This document shows, one piece after another, positions 6,174 through 15,125 of a DNA stretch of 21,253 bases. The stretch's first letter is position 1, and every line of letters begins with the position of its first letter. The translations under genes were made by a program, and so were the position numbers. Location of the stretch: NCBI GenBank assembly GCA_045128635.1, contig JBGVRS010000118.1:1-21253 (forward strand). Direction: 5' to 3'. The notes under the pieces were generated by a model that did not search any database, was not told where the DNA came from, and was given only the letters and a program-made list of their open reading frames with translations. Source of the DNA: HGM12587 sp045128635. GTDB lineage: Bacteria; Bacillota; Clostridia; Lachnospirales; Lachnospiraceae.

Positions 6174-8592
6174 GAAAAATCTTAAATCAGAAGCTGCTGT
6201 TGCTGTGAGAAAGAAGCCTGAACAGCTGACAAAAGATGAAAAGAAAGTTATAGCAGCTCGAATGAGTGAAATAAAAAAATATAAGAATGACAAGAAAACT
6301 GTACAGAATACAATTCCGTACATTCAGATGTTCAAGGATGGTATCTGCCAGATTTCAGATAACAGCTACTCAAAAACTATTCAGTTTTTTGATATAAATT
6401 ACGAGCTTGCCGATTTCGACGAGCAGAACAGAATATTTTCAAAGTACTGCGATATGCTGAATTTCTTCGATAATACAGTAAAATTTCAGCTTACATTTGA
6501 AAATCAGAACAGAAGTCAGGAAGCGTTAGTCAAAAGTATTCAGATAAATAATCAGGATGACGATTTCAACGATATCCGACGTGAATACTCAGAAATGCTG
6601 ACATCGAAGCTAACAAATGGTTCTAATGGTCAATCATGCCGTAAGTTTCTCACCTTTACCGTTGACGCAGATTCCTATAAATCCGCAAGAGCTAAGCTTA
6701 TAAGTCTATCCACAGAACTTATTAAGCTTCTGAAAGCAATTGGAGTAGAAGCACAGGCTCTAAATGGTAGGGAGCGATTGGAAACGCTGTATTATTCACT
6801 TAATCCATATCGGAACGCTCCATTTATCTTTGACTGGAACAGAATGCTTCGCTCTGGAATGGATACTAAGGATTTCATTTCGCCATCATCTCTGAAATTC
6901 AACAAGTCTGATTTTGAAATCGGAGACGCATTCGGTGCAGTATCTACAATCAATATCCTTGCCGGAGAGCTGCCGGATACGGTACTCAATGATTTCATGA
7001 AGGCTCAGAATCTTTTCTGTGTAAATCTCCATATTGAACCTTTTGATCAGATTGCTGCATTAAAATTCATCAAACGCAAGCTGACAAATGTGGAACAGAT
7101 GAAGATCGATGAGCAGAAAAAAGCTTCTACAGCTGGATATGATCCCAATATACTTCCTCCGTCTATCAAAATGTATATTGATGATCTTGAAAAGTTGCTT
7201 GATGATCTGAACTCTAAAAATGAACGACTTTTCCATATATCTCTTTCTCTGCGAAACTACGCAAAATCAAAGAAAGACCTGAAATTGCAGCTTGATTTAC
7301 TCAAACGTATTTGTCAGAAGAATAACTGCATGATGATGCAGTGCGGATACATTCAGGAACAGGCTCTTGCAACTACCCTTCCGCTTGGTCTGAATGAAAT
7401 CCCTGTCAGCCGTGAAATGCACACTTCGGGTATAGCGGTTTTTGTTCCGTTTACAACACGTGAACTGTTCCAGCCGGACGGTACATACTACGGCGTGAAT
7501 AAAATTTCAGGCAACATGATTATGGCTGACCGTTCCAACCTGAAGAATCCTAATGGACTGATTCTCGGAACTCCGGGTTCGGGTAAATCTTTCAGTGGTA
7601 AGCGTGAGATTCTGGACAGCTTCCTGAAAACAACCGATGATATCATCATCTGTGACCCTGAAGGAGAATATTTCCCTCTTGTTCAGGAGCTGAATGGACA
7701 GCTTATCAAGATTTCCTCCAATTCTGAGCAGTATATCAATCCGATGGATATTAATTTCGGTGCGGATATGGATGAAAATCCTGTTTCTATGAAGTCCGAC
7801 TTCATAATTTCACTCTGCGAAATTATCGTAGGCGGTAAGTATGGTCTGACAGCTGAGGAACGTTCAGTAATTGACAAATGTGTAAGAAATATCTACATGA
7901 GATTCCTGAAGAATCCGTCAGTCGAAAAAATGCCGATACTGTCTGACCTCCATGCAGAGCTGATGCAGCAAGGTGAAATTGCTCTCAGAGTTGCTAACAG
8001 CCTTGAAATGTATGTAAACGGTTCGCAGAACCTCTTTAATCACCAGACAAACATTGATATGCAGAACAGAATCATCTGCTTTGATATCAAGGAGCTTGGC
8101 AGCCAGCTGAAAAAGGTTGGTATGCTTATTGTACAGGATACAGTCTGGAACAGAGTAACTGTTAACCGTGCGGAACGCAAGGTAACACGTTACTATATCG
8201 ATGAATTCCACTTACTTCTCAAGGAAGAACAGACTGCAAAGTATTCCGTTGAGATTTGGAAGCGTTTCCGAAAATGGGGCGGTGTTCCTACTGGTATCAC
8301 TCAGAATGTAAAAGATCTCTTGCAGTCTCAGGAAGTAGAAAACATCTTTGATAATACAGATTTCGTTTATATGCTCAATCAGGCTTCCGGAGACAGAGAG
8401 ATTCTCGGAGAAAAGCTCGGTATTTCTGCTGCTCAGATGCAGTTTGTTACTTCTTCCGGTCAGGGAGAGGGTTTGATACGTTATGACAACATTATCCTTC
8501 CATTTATTGACGAATTTCCGTCAGACACAAAGATGTATCGACTGATGACTACAAAACCAGAAGAACAGCAGCTGGCAGACCAGACTACATAA
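6166..8592 (+). CDS. virB4: VirB4-like conjugation ATPase, CD1110-like (808 aa)
   Basis: The protein starts with GTG at 6166 behind a perfect GGAGG; it is one of few non-ATG starts here. The N-terminal ~450 residues match the VirB4 N-domain. They are followed by NPNGLILGTPGSGKSFSGKR with Walker A GTPGSGKS at 468-475, DPEGEYFPLV just after, and Walker B YYIDEFHLLL with Asp679-Glu680. The conserved late segment GVPTGITQNVKDLL and NTDFVYMLNQ completes the ATPase core. It powers assembly and substrate transfer at the membrane, with PrgI and VirB6 as partners. Length and motifs are all normal, so the gene looks intact. A shorter, diverged relative of its C-terminal domain is encoded at 15126. Confidence 0.95.
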   Translation: MAKKNLKSEAAVAVRKKPEQLTKDEKKVIAARMSEIKKYKNDKKTVQNTIPYIQMFKDGICQISDNSYSKTIQFFDINYELADFDEQNRIFSKYCDMLNFFDNTVKFQLTFENQNRSQEALVKSIQINNQDDDFNDIRREYSEMLTSKLTNGSNGQSCRKFLTFTVDADSYKSARAKLISLSTELIKLLKAIGVEAQALNGRERLETLYYSLNPYRNAPFIFDWNRMLRSGMDTKDFISPSSLKFNKSDFEIGDAFGAVSTINILAGELPDTVLNDFMKAQNLFCVNLHIEPFDQIAALKFIKRKLTNVEQMKIDEQKKASTAGYDPNILPPSIKMYIDDLEKLLDDLNSKNERLFHISLSLRNYAKSKKDLKLQLDLLKRICQKNNCMMMQCGYIQEQALATTLPLGLNEIPVSREMHTSGIAVFVPFTTRELFQPDGTYYGVNKISGNMIMADRSNLKNPNGLILGTPGSGKSFSGKREILDSFLKTTDDIIICDPEGEYFPLVQELNGQLIKISSNSEQYINPMDINFGADMDENPVSMKSDFIISLCEIIVGGKYGLTAEERSVIDKCVRNIYMRFLKNPSVEKMPILSDLHAELMQQGEIALRVANSLEMYVNGSQNLFNHQTNIDMQNRIICFDIKELGSQLKKVGMLIVQDTVWNRVTVNRAERKVTRYYIDEFHLLLKEEQTAKYSVEIWKRFRKWGGVPTGITQNVKDLLQSQEVENIFDNTDFVYMLNQASGDREILGEKLGISAAQMQFVTSSGQGEGLIRYDNIILPFIDEFPSDTKMYRLMTTKPEEQQLADQTT

Positions 8593-8604
8593 GGAGGTGT
8601 GATA

Positions 8605-11600
8605 ATGTCAAGATTCAACCTGAACCGAAATGGCTTGCAAAAGGCAAAATCACCGCTTCGGCAGTATGGCTGGCGTGGTACACAGTTTCAGGTGAAACTT
8701 GTCCGTCAGAAACTCGACAATGGAAAATATCGCACTAAATCTCAGATTATCCGTGGAAAAAGAGAATATCACGGTAATAACAGAGGACTGCTGCATAAAG
8801 CTGTAAACCTGAAATATCGTGTAAATGGCGATGTTCCGTCTGTAACAAAACAGATTAAAAGCATAAAACCTTATACAGTAAAAGGGCAAATAGCGAAAGG
8901 AACTATTTTTGGAACATATAAAATCACCAAAACTGGTTCAAAAGCTGCACTCGGCGCAGCACTTGCAACAGAAACAGCAGCTGTGAAGCTTGGTGACGAA
9001 GGGTTCAGAGCTACAAAAAATTATCTACAGCAGAAGTATAATTCAGAAGCTGTAGATGATTTTAACAGAGGTACTCTTGCTTCATCCAGAGTTGCTGTTG
9101 ATGCAGTAAAAGGTGTACGGAACCATTTCAAGCAGAAAAAACAGCATAAAATCGAAAAGGAAAAGTATAAGCTACTGAAGCAGAAAAAACTTGATTTCAA
9201 GTACAATGATTATAAGCCAAAAATGGCTGAAAACCGTCAGAATCTCCGTAAAATCAAGCAGAAACGCTCCGAAAAAACAGAGCGATATCTGCGAAAAAAT
9301 ATGGATGGACGAATCTCTGATTCGACCTATAAAAAGCTCGCAAAGCGCAGCGAAAAGCGGTATAAGCTTGATAAAAAAGTTCTGAAAAACGAGAAAAATC
9401 AGCTGAAAACTGAAAAGAAATTCAACAAGAAAAATTTCAAAAATCAGCGCAGAATCTCGCATTATTCTGCTTCCGGTCTACTTGCTTTAAAACCTTTAAA
9501 ATACACTGGAAATCGCATGAAGGCATCTGCTTGGCAGAAAGCTGCTCATGCTGATGAAAACAATGACTTTCTGAGAGCTGCCGATTCCGCTAAACGCAAT
9601 ATTTACGACCGTGCAAAACAGTATTCCAGCAAGCAAAGCAAGCTGCATCGTAATGAGAAAAAACGTGATAAATTGCAGAATAAGGAAAATAAGCAAAATT
9701 ATAAGCTACATTCTCAGGAAGAAAAACTGCAAAAGCGGAAAAACGAGAACTACAATGCATCAAAACACAAGAAAAAAACATCAGAATCAAAGTCCATATT
9801 AGAGAGGATAAAAGAAAAACTAAAGCTATCAGATAAAAAAGTAAAGAATCCTTTTGATAAGGAAACTCGTAATTTTTTGCTGACACTGCTGACTCCAGCT
9901 TTACTAATTCTGCTGATTCTTATGTTTTTTATGATGATGTTTACATCATGTGTTTCAAGCGGCAGCTGGGTTTTAGGTACATACGCAGCTCAGGATTACG
10001 ATCTTACAAAATCAGTTGAGTATTATACTAAGCTTGCCAACGATATGAATAATAAGATTATTAAAGTCGGTACAAGCGATTGGAAAAGCGGTTTGAGTTC
10101 TCTTGGTGCTGACACGTCCGATATGGACGATAATCCTACAGAGTATATCTGGGGACGAAGCACTCAATTTAACTATGACCCTGTCTGGGATTTTGATGTA
10201 TTTAAGCTGTACAGTTTCCTCTGTGCATATTACTATGACTTCTCAGTCGATGCTGATAATGGCGATATTGTATACTGGAGTTATACCTCATCTGATTATA
10301 TAGAGAATAATACTGAAAAGGTACTCAAAGAGCTTTTTAATTCTCAGTATGAATTTGAATATTTTTATGATAATGCGTCTGGCTGGGAGCACATGAACGA
10401 GTATACACTTCCTAATCAAGATGATTATCAGATCTGCTATGGCAGTGGTACAACTACACGTGACGGTACACTTTATGGGTATGTGTCTTGTAATAGTGTG
10501 CCTAATAATCTGAAGGACTTCGTAGAATATGATGAATCGGATTCTACATATACCATTATTTACAGCATAGATAATCTCGAAATTATCAATGCTCAGGACA
10601 GTTATTCAGCTACTGGTTGGTATTTACAGGATTTGCGTAATACTATTACAGATCCGTCTGGTAATACTCAGGAATCGTTATATTTCTGGGGTGATGATGG
10701 CAATTGTTATTTCGAACAGTGCGGATACTGGATATATCGCTCATATTACGATCTGGAATTAGACGATGGTTCGTTGTTGCAGGATCATCATGGTGTAGTA
10801 ATGGCATCTCCCGATGATGTAACTATCCTGAAATTCCCTCATGAAGCTATTATATCAACCCAAGCTCCAGAACCGTCTGCGATACTTACTGCTATGCGTG
10901 GCGCAGGAGGAATAATTCCTCAGGATTATGATAATCGTGGTTGGTACAAATATTATCAGATGTATGAATGGGTGGAAAACTGCCGGCTCTATTATAACGT
11001 AAAGCAGCTGAAAACCTTTGATAAAGCTATTGAAGACAAGTTGAAAAGCATGGATGATGGAGCTGAGCGATACGCCTACTATCAGCTTTTAATCGGTAAT
11101 GACGAAAACGCCGGAAGTCTTTACGGCAATCATCAGACACTGCACTGGATGTTTGATGGAGGAAGTATTAAGAACTATATCAGCGATGGAAAAATTATTC
11201 ATGGATATGGCTATGATATCAAGGAATGGAACGCAAAGCATTGCAATCTAAGCGGATTACATAAGGGTATTGATGTTTTGTATCCTGCTGGCTCGCCTAT
11301 TTATTCACCACTTGAATGTAAAATCAAGAGCTATGATGAAGCAAATCAGAAAATAGTACTCCGTGAGGATGACGTTGATTATTGGTACGACGGCGAGGAC
11401 GGCGAATATCGTGACACAGAAATAACCATCCAGAATGTAAAGCTGCTGGATGGATACGAAGTCGGTGATAAGCTTAAATATGATGAGGAATTTGCTGTTT
11501 CAACTTCTCAGCAGAGATGTGGAAGTACAGGTAATTCTGGGATAGGCTCATATGTACACGTTCAGGTTAATGTTGATACTGATGGATATGGATGGGATAT

Positions 11601-11628
11601 GATTGACCCGCAGCTTGTATTCTATTAA
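8605..11628 (+). CDS. Large CD1108-like transfer protein with degenerate C-terminal M23 peptidase domain (1007 aa)
   Basis: ATG 8605 sits 7 bp behind GGAGG and is preferred to the upstream GTG 8599. Residues 1-420 are very rich in Lys/Arg/Gln and predicted to be helical and cytosolic. One membrane segment follows (about 424-450, LLTLLTPALLILLILMFFMM). The remaining ~550 residues are acidic, rich in Tyr and Asp, and should lie outside. The last ~140 residues resemble an M23/LytM fold: LHKGIDVL supplies the zinc ligands His886 and Asp890, and YVHVQV supplies His985. The first His of the HxH motif is Tyr983, and the usual HL of the third motif seems to be NVKLL. So zinc ligands are kept but both assisting histidines appear lost. 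The position after virB4 suits a VirB1/VirB8-like cell-wall-spanning component. Confidence 0.8.
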   Translation: MSRFNLNRNGLQKAKSPLRQYGWRGTQFQVKLVRQKLDNGKYRTKSQIIRGKREYHGNNRGLLHKAVNLKYRVNGDVPSVTKQIKSIKPYTVKGQIAKGTIFGTYKITKTGSKAALGAALATETAAVKLGDEGFRATKNYLQQKYNSEAVDDFNRGTLASSRVAVDAVKGVRNHFKQKKQHKIEKEKYKLLKQKKLDFKYNDYKPKMAENRQNLRKIKQKRSEKTERYLRKNMDGRISDSTYKKLAKRSEKRYKLDKKVLKNEKNQLKTEKKFNKKNFKNQRRISHYSASGLLALKPLKYTGNRMKASAWQKAAHADENNDFLRAADSAKRNIYDRAKQYSSKQSKLHRNEKKRDKLQNKENKQNYKLHSQEEKLQKRKNENYNASKHKKKTSESKSILERIKEKLKLSDKKVKNPFDKETRNFLLTLLTPALLILLILMFFMMMFTSCVSSGSWVLGTYAAQDYDLTKSVEYYTKLANDMNNKIIKVGTSDWKSGLSSLGADTSDMDDNPTEYIWGRSTQFNYDPVWDFDVFKLYSFLCAYYYDFSVDADNGDIVYWSYTSSDYIENNTEKVLKELFNSQYEFEYFYDNASGWEHMNEYTLPNQDDYQICYGSGTTTRDGTLYGYVSCNSVPNNLKDFVEYDESDSTYTIIYSIDNLEIINAQDSYSATGWYLQDLRNTITDPSGNTQESLYFWGDDGNCYFEQCGYWIYRSYYDLELDDGSLLQDHHGVVMASPDDVTILKFPHEAIISTQAPEPSAILTAMRGAGGIIPQDYDNRGWYKYYQMYEWVENCRLYYNVKQLKTFDKAIEDKLKSMDDGAERYAYYQLLIGNDENAGSLYGNHQTLHWMFDGGSIKNYISDGKIIHGYGYDIKEWNAKHCNLSGLHKGIDVLYPAGSPIYSPLECKIKSYDEANQKIVLREDDVDYWYDGEDGEYRDTEITIQNVKLLDGYEVGDKLKYDEEFAVSTSQQRCGSTGNSGIGSYVHVQVNVDTDGYGWDMIDPQLVFY

Positions 11629-11638
11629 GGAGGATTCT

Positions 11639-11977
11639 ATGGCATCAAGAAATGAAAAAAAGCTTATAAAACTGAGAGAGAAATTAGATGAGCTGACAAG
11701 GCGAATTAAGGAAGATACTCAGGAAAGAGCAAAAATTGAAAAAGAAATTGAAATGCTTGAGAGTGCTGAAATTACAGCTTTTATCAAGAGAAACAGCATG
11801 GTAGTCAATGAAGATTTATTACAGCAGCTTGCTATCGTAAATCGTGCATCGAAAAGCGGATATACTGCTGCGGACATGGCTCAGCTTTTTGAATTTGATA
11901 ATGCAGAGAATCAGGCTGTATCAGCACCAACAGCTAAAGTTTCTACACAGGAGGAAAATATAAATGAAATTAAGTAA
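11639..11977 (+). CDS. DUF4315 family protein (112 aa)
   Basis: AAGGAGG overlaps the stop of the previous gene and serves ATG 11639; the upstream in-frame extension lies inside that gene and is rejected. The first half is a coiled coil (KLREKLDELTRRIKEDTQER, AKIEKEIEML). It is followed by the DUF4315-type helix pair FIKRNSMVVNEDLLQQL and the closing region before an Ala/Thr/Gln-rich tail. DUF4315 proteins occur only in clostridial conjugative elements, always beside the DUF4366 gene as here; their molecular role is unknown. The gene overlaps the next by 14 bp. Confidence 0.85.
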   Translation: MASRNEKKLIKLREKLDELTRRIKEDTQERAKIEKEIEMLESAEITAFIKRNSMVVNEDLLQQLAIVNRASKSGYTAADMAQLFEFDNAENQAVSAPTAKVSTQEENINEIK

Positions 11978-12806
11978 GATTATTTCCGTCATTGCAGCTT
12001 CTGCTATGATTGCGGTCGTCGGCGCAATGAATGTTTACGCTGAAAATGAAGTACCAAGTGAAGCTTCAGTTGAAGAAGAAACTGCAATTGAAGAAGAAAG
12101 CATTGCTCTTGATGATGCTTCTGAAGAAGATATGGATGCAGCTATGGATATGTTTGGAGATTTGTTCTCCGAAGCTCTGATGAACGGCGAATGGACTGTA
12201 TCGAATGATACTTCGATGGAAGAATCTGAACCGGACTACTTCAATGACCCATATTATGATACAGACGGAAATGCAACTCTCATTCAGGAGAATGACATCA
12301 TCTATGACGGTGAAGAAATGCAGTTTATTGCAGTTACCACAAGAGATGGCAGCGTTTTCTATGTGTTGATTGACTATACAGCGGAAAGCGGACAGGATAA
12401 CGTGTATTTTCTGAATAAAGTAGACGCATATGATCTTTACGCATTACTCTATGCAGGAAATGAAGATGAAGAAAATACAGTTACAATAGATCCTGAAGAT
12501 GCTGAAGCAGCAGCACAGGCAGCGAACAGTAATAAAGCGAAGCCTGCAACGACTACAATTACTAACAAGAGCGAATCATCAGGAGAAGCAGCAGGAACTG
12601 AGACTACAACTGAAGCAGCTGAGACAAAATCCAAATCCGGCTTGACATCATCTATGTTACTCATTGGTATAGTTGTAATTCTTGGAGTTATTGGTTTCTT
12701 TGCATTCAAACTTCTGAAAAAGCCTAAGAAAGCAGCTCCTGTAGATGATGTATATGATGATGAGGATTCAGATATTGAGTTCAATAATGATGACGAGGAG
12801 TTTTAA
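11964..12806 (+). CDS. DUF4366 / CD1107-like membrane-anchored protein (280 aa)
   Basis: A signal peptide (KIISVIAASAMIAVVGAMNVYA) leads into a highly acidic stretch. A compact beta domain follows (GNATLIQENDIIYDGEEMQF to FLNKVDAYDLYALLY), then a Thr/Ala/Glu-rich stalk, one membrane helix (about residues 230-250, SMLLIGIVVILGVIGFFAF), a short basic stop-transfer and an Asp/Glu-rich cytosolic tail. This is the DUF4366 arrangement of CD1107-family mobile-element proteins. It should sit on the outside of the donor membrane as part of, or near, the transfer channel. The exact role is unknown. The ribosome site AGGAGG is inside the preceding gene, and a palindromic element begins at its stop codon. 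Confidence 0.85.
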   Translation: MKLSKIISVIAASAMIAVVGAMNVYAENEVPSEASVEEETAIEEESIALDDASEEDMDAAMDMFGDLFSEALMNGEWTVSNDTSMEESEPDYFNDPYYDTDGNATLIQENDIIYDGEEMQFIAVTTRDGSVFYVLIDYTAESGQDNVYFLNKVDAYDLYALLYAGNEDEENTVTIDPEDAEAAAQAANSNKAKPATTTITNKSESSGEAAGTETTTEAAETKSKSGLTSSMLLIGIVVILGVIGFFAFKLLKKPKKAAPVDDVYDDEDSDIEFNNDDEEF

Positions 12807-12831
12807 CTTCTTCCCCAGTGGGGTAAAAGTT
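12805..12831 (+). repeat. Palindromic element, copy 2 of 3
   Basis: AACTTCTTCCCC and GGGGTAAAAGTT flank a 3-nt centre with two mismatches. It overlaps the stop codon of the DUF4366 gene and lies just before the AAGGAAAGGG of the next small gene. It matches copies at 1606-1630 and 17640-17666. Confidence 0.75.
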
Positions 12832-12847
12832 AAGGAAAGGGAAAAGC

Positions 12848-13000
12848 ATGAATAAAACAATACTGTATAGCGTTGTTGCATTTTCTATTGGTCTGATAGC
12901 CTGTCTTGTCACTTGCAAAAAGAAAAGCAAGGCACTAAATGATAAGTACAATCGACTTATAAAGGATGTCATTACAAAAGACGTGGAAGCGGATTTGTGA
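12848..13000 (+). CDS. Small single-pass membrane peptide (50 aa)
   Basis: ATG 12848 follows the purine-rich ribosome site AAGGAAAGGG and the frame is open to TGA at 12998-13000. The peptide has one hydrophobic N-terminal segment (ILYSVVAFSIGLIACLV) followed by Thr-Cys and a lysine-rich stretch (KKKSK), then a charged helix. This gives a likely N-out, C-in single-pass topology. I do not recognise a family. It lies between the transfer operon and topB and is bounded by a palindrome and a terminator-like hairpin, so it may be the last gene of the transfer transcript. Confidence 0.55.
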   Translation: MNKTILYSVVAFSIGLIACLVTCKKKSKALNDKYNRLIKDVITKDVEADL

Positions 13001-13009
13001 TATATGCTG

Positions 13010-13053
13010 AAGCAGCAGACTTCTTCCAGCTGAGAGGAAATCTGCTGCTTTTT
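13010..13053 (+). terminator. Terminator-like hairpin before topB
   Basis: AAGCAGCAGA (13010-13019) pairs with TCTGCTGCTT (13041-13050), with an inner TTCC/GGAA pairing, and five T residues end the structure. It starts ten bases after the stop of the small membrane peptide and ends about 20 bp before topB. It could end the transfer transcript or act as partial attenuation into topB; no clear promoter is visible between it and topB. Confidence 0.75.
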
Positions 13054-13075
13054 ATTGATGAAAGGAATGATAAAT

Positions 13076-15121
13076 ATGATGTTAGTCATAGCCGAAAAAC
13101 CATCCGTAGCAAGAGCGATTGCGCCTGTTCTGGGTGCAAACACGAAAAAAGACGGCTGCACAGAGGGCAATAGATACATAGTATCATGGTGCTTCGGACA
13201 TCTGGTGGGACTGTCTATGCCAAATGATTACGGTGATATGTGGAAAAGCTGGAGCTTTGAAACGCTGCCGATGATTCCGGATAAGTGGAAATTCAAGGTA
13301 ACAGACAGCTGCAAGGCGCAGTTTAACATCCTGAAAAAGCTTATGAATGACAGCCGAGTAGATGAAATTATATGCGCAACGGACGCTGATCGGGAGGGAG
13401 AATGTATCTTCCGCTATGTGTATAACCTGTCCGGCTGCCGTAAGCCTGTTAAGAGACTCTGGGTTTCCTCTCTGGAAGAATCCGCTATCAGGGATGGCAT
13501 GAATAAGCTCAAAGACGGCAGAGAATACGATAATCTCTATTATGCAGGATATGCACGTGCCAAGGCTGACTGGCTGGTTGGTATGAACGGTTCTCGTCTG
13601 TTTTCTATCCGCTATAATGCAAAACTCAATACCGGACGAGTTCAGACACCGACTCTTGCCATGATAGTGCAGCGTGATCACGATGTGAAGAATTTTGTCA
13701 AGCAGAAGTATTTCACAGTTGAGCTTGACTGCGGAACGTTTACTGCATCCTCTGAGCGCATTGATGATGAATCAGCTGCGCAGAGAATCGCTGTTTCCTA
13801 CAACGGCAGAACTGCGACTGTTACAGAAGCAAAGAGGGAAAATAAGAATGCAAATCCTCCGAAGCTCTACGATCTGACTACCTTACAGCGTGATGCTAAT
13901 AAGCTGCTGGGATATACGGCACAGCAGACACTTGACTATATGCAGTCCCTGTATGAAGCAAAACTGGTTACATATCCACGTACAGACAGCCAGTATCTTT
14001 CAGATGATATGGAAGAATCTACTCTGAACGTAGTAAATGCGCTGTTTAAAGCAGTCGCATTCAAGCCGATCGCACCGGACGTACCATTTGCGCCGGATAT
14101 AAAGCGGTCTATCAACAATAAGAAAGTCACCGGACACCATGCAATCATACCTACGATAAATGGTGTAAGATTTGACCTTGAATCGCTGCCTTCCGGTGAA
14201 AGAAACATCCTGCTGCTGGTTGCATCCAGACTTATGTGTGCAGCTGCTGCACCTCATGAGTATATTTCCATGAGCGTAAAGGTTAATTGTGAGGGTACTA
14301 TTTTCTCGGCAAGCGGTAAGAAAGTCACTGAAATGGGCTGGAAATCCCTTGATGATAAGGCTAAGGCTGTGTTCAGGAATCTTTCCAAGAGTAAGGATGA
14401 CGAAGCGCAGGAAGAAGAAAAAAGTCTGCCCGAACTTACAGAGGGACAGACCTTTGACAATGTATTAGCGAAAAAGACTCAGCACTGGACAAGTCCTCCG
14501 AAACCTTACACAGAAGCTACGCTGCTCTCTGCAATGGAACACGCCGGACAGGATGAGTATGACGATGAGACAGAGAAAAAGGGACTGGGAACTCCTGCGA
14601 CCCGTGCAGGAATTATCGAAGCTCTTGTCAAGAACGGCTATGCAGAGCGTAAAGGCAAGCAGATCACAGCTGCAGAAAAGGGCGTAAATCTGATTCAGGT
14701 CGTTCCGGATGAAGTAAAGTCTCCGAAGCTGACTGCTGATTGGGAAATGCAGCTCCAGCATATCGAGCGTGGAGAATGCGGTCATGATGCGTTTATGCAG
14801 GAGATCACAGGCTTTGTGCGTGGCATTTGCACCAAGTACGGCAGCTCTGACAGCAGCGTTTCATTTACTACAGGCAATTGCCCGAAGTGCGGTAAAGAGA
14901 TCAAGAAAGGCAATTATGGCTTCTACTGCACAGGAAGATGCGGTATGAATATTGGCAAGGTCTACGGCAAGGAGCTGACGGAAACTCAGGTGAAGAAGCT
15001 GCTTTCAGGCAGTTCAGTTTCCTATACTAAAGACGGCAAAAAGACCGTGGTTCTGCCGGAAGTGATGGAGAATGAGTATAACGGGAAGACTTTTTATCAG
15101 TGGAGGACGAAGAGAGGGTGA
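13076..15121 (+). CDS. topB: DNA topoisomerase III, ICE type (681 aa)
   Basis: LVIAEKPSVARAIAPVLG opens the TOPRIM domain, whose acidic DADREGE motif has Asp103 and Asp105. WLVGMNGSRLFS and NTGRVQTPTLAMIVQRD follow, as in all type IA enzymes. The catalytic Tyr is residue 300, in LVTYPRTDSQYLSDDM. GLGTPATRAGIIE and a C-terminal zinc-finger-like block (CPKCGKEI from Cys602, then FYCTGRCG) complete the protein. Such TopB copies are standard in Tn1549-like ICEs, where they probably resolve topological problems during replication or processing of the transferred DNA. ATG 13076 is chosen by AAAGGA upstream and the family N-terminus; ATG 13079 is equally possible. The last 35 bp form one arm of a direct repeat with 15865-15899. 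Confidence 0.95.
   Translation: MMLVIAEKPSVARAIAPVLGANTKKDGCTEGNRYIVSWCFGHLVGLSMPNDYGDMWKSWSFETLPMIPDKWKFKVTDSCKAQFNILKKLMNDSRVDEIICATDADREGECIFRYVYNLSGCRKPVKRLWVSSLEESAIRDGMNKLKDGREYDNLYYAGYARAKADWLVGMNGSRLFSIRYNAKLNTGRVQTPTLAMIVQRDHDVKNFVKQKYFTVELDCGTFTASSERIDDESAAQRIAVSYNGRTATVTEAKRENKNANPPKLYDLTTLQRDANKLLGYTAQQTLDYMQSLYEAKLVTYPRTDSQYLSDDMEESTLNVVNALFKAVAFKPIAPDVPFAPDIKRSINNKKVTGHHAIIPTINGVRFDLESLPSGERNILLLVASRLMCAAAAPHEYISMSVKVNCEGTIFSASGKKVTEMGWKSLDDKAKAVFRNLSKSKDDEAQEEEKSLPELTEGQTFDNVLAKKTQHWTSPPKPYTEATLLSAMEHAGQDEYDDETEKKGLGTPATRAGIIEALVKNGYAERKGKQITAAEKGVNLIQVVPDEVKSPKLTADWEMQLQHIERGECGHDAFMQEITGFVRGICTKYGSSDSSVSFTTGNCPKCGKEIKKGNYGFYCTGRCGMNIGKVYGKELTETQVKKLLSGSSVSYTKDGKKTVVLPEVMENEYNGKTFYQWRTKRG
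15086..15120 (+). repeat. Direct repeat flanking the mini-VirB4 gene, left copy
   Basis: 32 of 35 bases match 15865-15899 by eye. The shared core is TGGAGGACGAAGAGA. This copy is the end of topB and supplies the ribosome binding site for the mini-VirB4 gene. The two copies are read in different frames, so the similarity is not due to shared protein sequence. Confidence 0.8.
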
Positions 15122-15125
15122 TAGT

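Noticed and set aside
12449..12784. 111-aa minus-strand frame opposite the DUF4366 gene
   Set aside because: It is a shadow of the Ala/Thr/Glu-rich coding region with no ribosome site or recognisable domain.
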